A stretch of DNA of 56,637 bases from Falsigemmobacter faecalis (GTDB lineage: Bacteria > Pseudomonadota > Alphaproteobacteria > Rhodobacterales > Rhodobacteraceae). The DNA lies in the NCBI RefSeq assembly GCF_003863335.1, contig NZ_RRAZ01000024.1:1-56637 (forward strand), written 5' to 3'. Made by a program: the position numbers and the translations under genes. How positions within the stretch are numbered: the stretch's first letter is position 1; each line of letters opens with the position of its first letter. This document shows, piece by piece, positions 52,146-56,637 of the stretch. The notes below the pieces were generated by a model that was not told where the DNA came from, did no database searches, and saw only the letters and a program-made list of their open reading frames with translations.

Positions 52146-53281
52146 TGGAACTGCCGGAATTTCCCGTTCCCCCCGCTGCGGGTCCCCACGCCGCCCTGCG
52201 CGCGGAGGTCCGTGCCTTTCTGAAAACCGCCCTGCCGCGCGGCTTCTCAGAAAAAGACCGCGCTCAGAGCTGGACCGGGTTTGACGCGGGTTTCAGCCGC
52301 GCATTGGGTGCGGCAGGCTTCATCGGCATGACCTGGTCGCCCGACTATGGCGGCCATGGCCGCAGCTTTGTCGAGCGCCAGGTGGTGCTGGAGGAACTTC
52401 TGGCAGCAGGTGCGCCGGTCGCCGCGCATTGGATCGCCGATCGTCAGAGCGCACCGATGATCCTGCGCAATGGCACCGAGGCGCAGCGCCGGGAGATCCT
52501 GCCCAAAATCGCCGCAGGCACCTGCTATTTCTGCATCGGCATGAGCGAGCCGGACAGCGGCTCGGATCTGGCCTCGGCCCGCAGCCGGGCTGAGCGGCGC
52601 TCTGACGGGCGCTGGACGCTGAGCGGCACCAAGCTCTGGACCACCTATGCCCATAAATCACACTATATGATCTGCTTTTGCCGCACCTCGGCCTCAGAGG
52701 TGCGGCACGGCGGCTTCAGCCAGTTTCTGGTCGATCTCTCGCTTCCGGGGATCACGATCCGCCCGGTCCGCGATATCTCCGGCGCGCATCACTTCAACGA
52801 GGTGCATTTCGACGAGGTCATCCTGCCCGAAGACGCCCTTCTGGGCCGTGAAGGCGAAGGCTGGGCCCAGGTGATGGCGGAACTCTCCTTTGAGCGCTCG
52901 GGGCCCGAGCGGTTTCTCTCCTCCTTCCCCCTGGCCGAAGCCTTTCTGCGCGCAGCCCCCGACACCGAAGAAAGCCGCCGCGAACTGGGCCGTCAGGCCG
53001 CGCATCTGATGGTGCTGCGGCAGATGTCGCATTCCGTGGCGGGTCGTCTGCAGGCCGGAGAGCGCCCCGATCTTCATGCCGCCATCGTCAAAGATCTCGG
53101 CGCGGATTTTGAGCAGCAACTGCCCGAGCGGCTGCGCCCCTGCCTGAACCCGCTGTGCGCCGACGACAGCTACCGCGAGACCTTTGATCATATCCGCCAG
53201 GCCGCGCCCTCATATTCGCTGCGCGGCGGCACCCGTGAAATCCTGCGCGGCATCATCGCCCGCGGCCTTGGACTGCACTGA
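52145..53281 (+). CDS. Acyl-CoA dehydrogenase (full-length partner subunit)
   Basis: The 378-residue flavoenzyme has the N-terminal segment GMTWSPDYGGHGRSFVERQVVLEEL. The FAD/substrate region is CIGMSEPDSGSDLASARSRAER near residues 136-157. GRWTLSGTKLWTTYAHKSHYMI follows, and the C-terminal RGGTREILRGIIARGLG. It would introduce a 2,3 double bond into an acyl-CoA and pass electrons to ETF. ATG 52145 overlaps the previous stop; the longer frame lies inside that gene. It is followed 11 bases later by an enoyl-CoA hydratase, so dehydrogenation and hydration are encoded together. Confidence 0.92.
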   Translation: MELPEFPVPPAAGPHAALRAEVRAFLKTALPRGFSEKDRAQSWTGFDAGFSRALGAAGFIGMTWSPDYGGHGRSFVERQVVLEELLAAGAPVAAHWIADRQSAPMILRNGTEAQRREILPKIAAGTCYFCIGMSEPDSGSDLASARSRAERRSDGRWTLSGTKLWTTYAHKSHYMICFCRTSASEVRHGGFSQFLVDLSLPGITIRPVRDISGAHHFNEVHFDEVILPEDALLGREGEGWAQVMAELSFERSGPERFLSSFPLAEAFLRAAPDTEESRRELGRQAAHLMVLRQMSHSVAGRLQAGERPDLHAAIVKDLGADFEQQLPERLRPCLNPLCADDSYRETFDHIRQAAPSYSLRGGTREILRGIIARGLGLH

Positions 53282-53292
53282 AGGAGCCTGCC

Positions 53293-54081
53293 ATGACCCT
53301 TGTGACCTATGACGCTGCCCCGGACGGGATTGTGACCCTGACCCTCAATGCGCCCGCGACGCGCAATGCGATCTCGGATCTGCCGATGATCGAAGCGATC
53401 CTCGGCGCGCTGTCGCAGGCCGAAGCGGATCCGCAGGCGCGGGTCATCATCCTGACCGGCGCGGGGACCGCCTTCAGCGGCGGCGGCAATATCAAAGCCA
53501 TGTCGCCTGGTCAGGGCCTCGTTGGCCATGAGCCCGGGCAGACGCGGCGCAACTACCGCGCCGGAATCCAGCGCCTGCCGCTGGCCTTTGAGGCGCTGGA
53601 GCTGCCGGTGATTGCCGCCGTTAATGGCCCGGCCATCGGCGCGGGCTGTGATCTGGCCTGCATGTGCGACATCCGCGTTGCCGGGCGATCGGCGCGCTTT
53701 GCAGAAAGCTTTGTGCGGCTGGGCATCGTGCCGGGTGATGGCGGGGCCTGGCTTTTGCCGCGTGTGGTAGGCTTTGCCCGCGCCTCGGAACTGGCGCTCA
53801 CCGGAGAGATGATCGACGCGGAAACCGCGCTCAGCTTTGGCCTGGTGACCCATCTGGTCGAGGATGCAGACCTGCTGCCCCGCGCCCGCGCGATTGCCGC
53901 AAAAATCGCCGCCAATCCGCCCGATGCCGTGCGCATGACCCGCCGCCTGCTGCGTCAGTCCTGCAACACCACCCTGCCCGCAGTCCTCGATATGTCCGCC
54001 GCCATGCAGGCTGTTGCCCATGCCAGCCCGGACTATCTGATCGCATTACAAAAAATGCTCGATGGCGGAGGCCGCAAATAG
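53293..54081 (+). CDS. Enoyl-CoA hydratase/isomerase (crotonase family)
   Basis: This 262-residue crotonase has the first oxyanion region AFSGGGNIKAM near residue 57 and the second in AAVNGPAIGAGCDLACMCDIRVAG near residues 110-133. The segment FAESFVRLGIVPGDGGAWLLPRVVG has an acidic residue (Asp) in the GDGG position, where the catalytic glutamates are usually sought. It would add water across the double bond made by the acyl-CoA dehydrogenase encoded just upstream. AAGGAG lies six bases before the ATG. It is the last intact gene of the island in this window. Confidence 0.92.
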   Translation: MTLVTYDAAPDGIVTLTLNAPATRNAISDLPMIEAILGALSQAEADPQARVIILTGAGTAFSGGGNIKAMSPGQGLVGHEPGQTRRNYRAGIQRLPLAFEALELPVIAAVNGPAIGAGCDLACMCDIRVAGRSARFAESFVRLGIVPGDGGAWLLPRVVGFARASELALTGEMIDAETALSFGLVTHLVEDADLLPRARAIAAKIAANPPDAVRMTRRLLRQSCNTTLPAVLDMSAAMQAVAHASPDYLIALQKMLDGGGRK

Positions 54082-55265
54082 CAGCCGCCGCTGTTCAGGG
54101 CATATATGCTCCGGATACCCGCCGGGTGCAGACGATGCCTTTAGCCACGTGGGTCCACAGCGATCCCGGCGCAGACGGAATGAAGCGCGAAGAACCGGGC
54201 GCGGGCGATCACACCTGCACCCGGGCGCAGTTCATTGCCTAAGGGCTGGCAGATCGGCCGCCTCCTGGCTCTGCCCGGCCGCACCAAAAAAGGGGTAATG
54301 ATCGACATTGCAAACCCGGTGTCCGGCACGCGTCTGTGAGGTGGCCAGACAACACCATGTGGTTGTTGAAGCCTTTACTTTCGACACATTGCGCCTCTAT
54401 CATATTGATAATGATATTATTTCTTAAAGAAATCCGGGCCGGGCCTGCTGCTCCGCCACCAGATTTGAGCTGCCTCCCCCGCGCGGGCGATGCCAATCTG
54501 ATCCAGGGCATGGACGCTCCGATGAGCGTGACAGGACAAGCAGGCGAAGAGCCACAAAGACAGGTCTGCCGGTCGCAGATCTGTTCACCGTCCTCTGTGC
54601 CGTAAGGGCCGGTCACTGCGCCTGCACCAGAGAGCCACGACACCGATTGCTCATCCTCCTGGCCTCTGTCGCGATCTTTAAAATTCGGGCGATGTGCCAA
54701 ACTTCCCTTGGCGCACGGCCAAAGCGAAGCAAAACCCTGGACAGCTGCGCGCACTCCGCAGCCTTCCAGGCCTCGACGATCCTGGGCTGCCCCCCGATCA
54801 TGCCACCATCGCAGCGCGAACAGTCCACCGCCCGCGCCAAAGGCATGGCCCGAAAAGGCGATCAGCAGCGTTTCTGATCCCATCTGATCGACACTATGGG
54901 CGTTGCAGCTAAGCCTGGCGACAGCACCAGCCAAACCCCCCATTTTTCGATGCGCCCGTCGCGCAGCCCAGATGCATGCCATCAAAACGCGGCTCAAGCC
55001 CTGCCATATTCCTGGCAATTTTGGTTTCCTGCCGGAAACCAGTGCAGTTCTGAGCCTCTGAAGGCCTGCACAATCCACTGATTTCCTGCGCAGGCTCTGG
55101 CGGAGCCCAAGATCCACGAATATTGCGGTGGACGACAGCGTTAAGTGTTTGAGAACAAATCGCAAAACAGAGTTGGTCATTGAGGCTATTCAGGGCAGTA
55201 TAGAGGGAGATGGCTCGGTTGGTCTGAACAGGCTCCGGGCGTTTTCTAAGTGGCTTTCCGCCTCG
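54082..55265. other. Gene-poor region with no recognised gene
   Basis: About 1.2 kb follow the enoyl-CoA hydratase without a supportable gene. A minus-strand frame of 313 codons (54239-55180) has no recognisable domain, odd composition and no ribosome site. A 77-codon minus frame (54613-54846), ending RFGRAPREVWHIARILKIATEA, looks slightly more protein-like but I cannot place it. A short Fur-box-like AT-rich dyad, GATAATGATATTATTTC, lies at 54407-54423. The region is probably decayed mobile DNA. Confidence 0.4.
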
Positions 55266-55269
55266 GTCA

Positions 55270-55560
55270 GGCCGCTGCCGCTTCGGGCATTGGCAGGTTG
55301 CCAAGCAGGCTTGACCCGGGGTTTTCCCGCCAAGCGATAAATGCGGCGGCGGCTGTTTTAAAAGGTCAGATATCGGCCGATCCCGGCGCGGGCTTCGGAT
55401 ACGCTGGCGCAGGCACGCAGGTAAACCTCTTCATATTTGATGGTCCGCCACAGGCATTCGACGAAGACCTTGTCGCGGCTTGCCATCCATGCTGATCCTG
55501 ATGGCGGGCTCGGCCAGCGCCCTGATGAAGTCTGCCGAGGTGCACTGTGCCCCCTGAACG
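55270..55560 (-). pseudogene. IS3-family OrfB transposase fragment (C-terminal)
   Basis: The minus strand contains RISMDGKPRQG-like sequence, then DKVFVECLWRTIKYEEVYLRACASVSEARAGIGRYLTF at about 55360-55480, followed by a stop. In the next frame comes a degraded RRRHSSLGGKTPGQAYLA-like tail near 55290-55340. This is the end of the integrase core, with the last DDE acidic residue in VECLW, from an IS3 OrfB. Everything upstream in the protein is missing. Confidence 0.8.
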
Positions 55561-55574
55561 CCCTGCTCAGCGTC

Positions 55575-56235
55575 ACGTCGCCATTTGCGCCCAGTTGATC
55601 TCCTGAGCCCGTTTGCGAATTATGCCGGAAACTTCGCGGGCAATGTCGCGCTTGAGGCAGCGGATGGCGTCCCTCTGCGTGCTGTCAGCCGCGATCCGCC
55701 TTGTGAGACAGGCCTGCGTCATCGCGTCCCCGCGCAGGCGCCCAACGGCACGCCCTCTTCGCAGCCCGCTCACCTCCGCGGTTCAGGCGATGTCTGGTGG
55801 TCTTGCCGATGATGCCGGCACCGGGCTCCCACCGCAAAGGCCACAAAACCCGCCTCCGGGGAAAGGCCTCAGGATTGTCGCCGGCTGTCAGCAAAAGTTG
55901 CGCGGCACGATGCCCCCAACCGCGGGCCGGGAAAGCCCCTCCGGTGCCAGATCCCCGACGGTGGCTTCGCATATAACGTCCGGATCTGCGATGTCATCAT
56001 GGTACTTGAGGGAGCGGCGCGCCAGGAATCGCAAAGAGATCCGACAGGCCTCCTCACCCTGCCGATATCCCGTCATGTCCGGGCGCCAGGCCACGAGCCT
56101 GCGGATCAACGGCATAGGGGTCATGCTGCGCAGGATCCGGCGCGCCTGCAGAACTGTCCTGCGGCAAACCCGCAGAACTCCGAGACTTTCCACCAGACCG
56201 TCCCGACCAGGGGGCGTCACCCTGCGGCGCTCTCT
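55575..56235 (-). pseudogene. IS110-family transposase relic (inverted relative to the one at 2221-2990)
   Basis: On the minus strand the pieces run RDGLVESLGVLRVCRRTVLQAR, then YHDDIADPDVICEATVGDLAPEGLSRPAVG. AAQLLLTAGDNPEAF follows, then GAGIIGKTTRHRLNRGGERAAKRA and finally RRIAADSTQRDAIRCLKRDIAREV near 55580-55660. These are the linker and Transposase_20 domain of an IS110 transposase in the right order, in at least three frames. The N-terminal DEDD domain is mostly missing. The element is dead. Confidence 0.82.
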
Positions 56236-56637
56236 GCGTCGAAAGTCTCGTTCCTGCCACTACCTCTGCCTGCGCGCCTGTCCGGTCCCGCCCCTTCGGG
56301 GACATCCATGGAGGCCGCCTGCGAATAGCGCAGGCGCCCCGCGCCATAACTGCCCAATCCTTTGCAGCTCTCCGAAGGAGTATCCGTCGTCGAATGATTT
56401 GGAACAGCCGCGCTGATTTTGTAGCGGATGGCCTGGGCTCATCGGGTTCAGGCTATGCTGCTTGACGCTGGTGGTTCAAGCGGCGGTTTTGGATGGTCTG
56501 CTGTTTGATGCGCCTCCTTTCAGCGAGGATGGTTTCACCGCGACCTGAACTGGCCCCCATTTCGACCGGACATGTAAGCACCAATTTGGAGGCTTAGACC
56601 CGATGATCGCTGTGTGAACTGACTGGGTCGGCGGCCT
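56236..56637. other. IS-like terminal sequence at the right end of the window
   Basis: No gene is recognisable in these 400 bases. The stretch AACTGGCCCCCATTTCGACC (from 56548) nearly repeats the motif at 991-1008 at the left edge of the island. It is followed by GGACATGTAAGCACC, which looks like the edge of another insertion sequence that continues beyond the window. Confidence 0.4.

Noticed and set aside
54407-54423. Fur-box-like AT-rich dyad GATAATGATATTATTTC
   Set aside because: It matches only part of the consensus and no iron-uptake gene or supportable start lies next to it.
54239-55180. Minus-strand frame of 313 codons in the right-hand gene-poor zone
   Set aside because: No motif, signal or ribosome-binding site, and erratic composition with many Cys/Trp/Arg residues. 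It is more likely a chance frame in decayed DNA.
1-56637. CRISPR array
   Set aside because: No regularly spaced short direct repeats were seen anywhere in the window. The repeats found are a single pair near the tRNA and IS relics.

Overview
The window is GC-rich (mid-60s percent by eye), densely coding DNA of an alphaproteobacterium, most likely a Paracoccus/Rhodobacter-type member of the Rhodobacterales. The basis is codon use, the TRAP and Dpp-type transporters, and the style of the insertion-sequence remnants. It begins in chromosome-like sequence (3' end of a UvrD-type helicase, then a tRNA-Arg(TCT) gene). From about 1.0 kb onward it looks like an accessory catabolic island. Intact catabolic genes occupy about 3.3-44.5 kb and 46.7-54.1 kb. 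Decayed transposase genes (IS5, IS110, IS481 and IS3 types) lie at both ends and in the middle.

Block A (3.3-18.7 kb) reads as a degradation module for a ketone or other oxygenated aliphatic/alicyclic compound. It holds thiolase, a FadB-type hydratase/dehydrogenase, an SDR dehydrogenase, a tandem-domain TetR regulator, an EthA-like Baeyer-Villiger monooxygenase (BVMO) divergent from an alpha/beta hydrolase, a complete Dpp/Opp-type ABC importer and a FadD-like acyl-CoA ligase. The logic would be import, ketone to ester/lactone, hydrolysis, oxidation, CoA activation and beta-oxidation.

Block B (19.1-23.0 kb) carries an AbrB-family membrane protein and ethanolamine ammonia-lyase EutBC without other eut genes. 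EutBC needs adenosylcobalamin. A btuB-like outer-membrane receptor under a cobalamin riboswitch (46.7-48.8 kb) could supply the vitamin.

Block C (23.1-34.3 kb) is the most unusual part. It is one tight plus-strand operon holding a dedicated ABC importer, two adjacent biuret-hydrolase-like cysteine hydrolases, an amidase-signature enzyme, a GntR/FCD regulator, and an allophanate hydrolase split into two overlapping genes. It looks like a nitrogen-scavenging route for biuret, and possibly triuret or another ureido compound, ending in allophanate cleavage to ammonia and CO2.

Block D (34.4-44.5 kb) is a second BVMO module. It holds an iron-type alcohol dehydrogenase, a CaiC-like acyl-CoA ligase and a HapE-like BVMO, divergent from an EstB-type serine esterase, a TRAP transporter (DctPQM) and a TetR regulator. 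Block E (49.0-54.1 kb) adds another SDR, a pair of overlapping acyl-CoA dehydrogenase genes that may form a heteromeric enzyme, and an enoyl-CoA hydratase. These could complete the beta-oxidation steps for blocks A and D. The last 2.5 kb is gene-poor sequence with IS3 and IS110 remnants.
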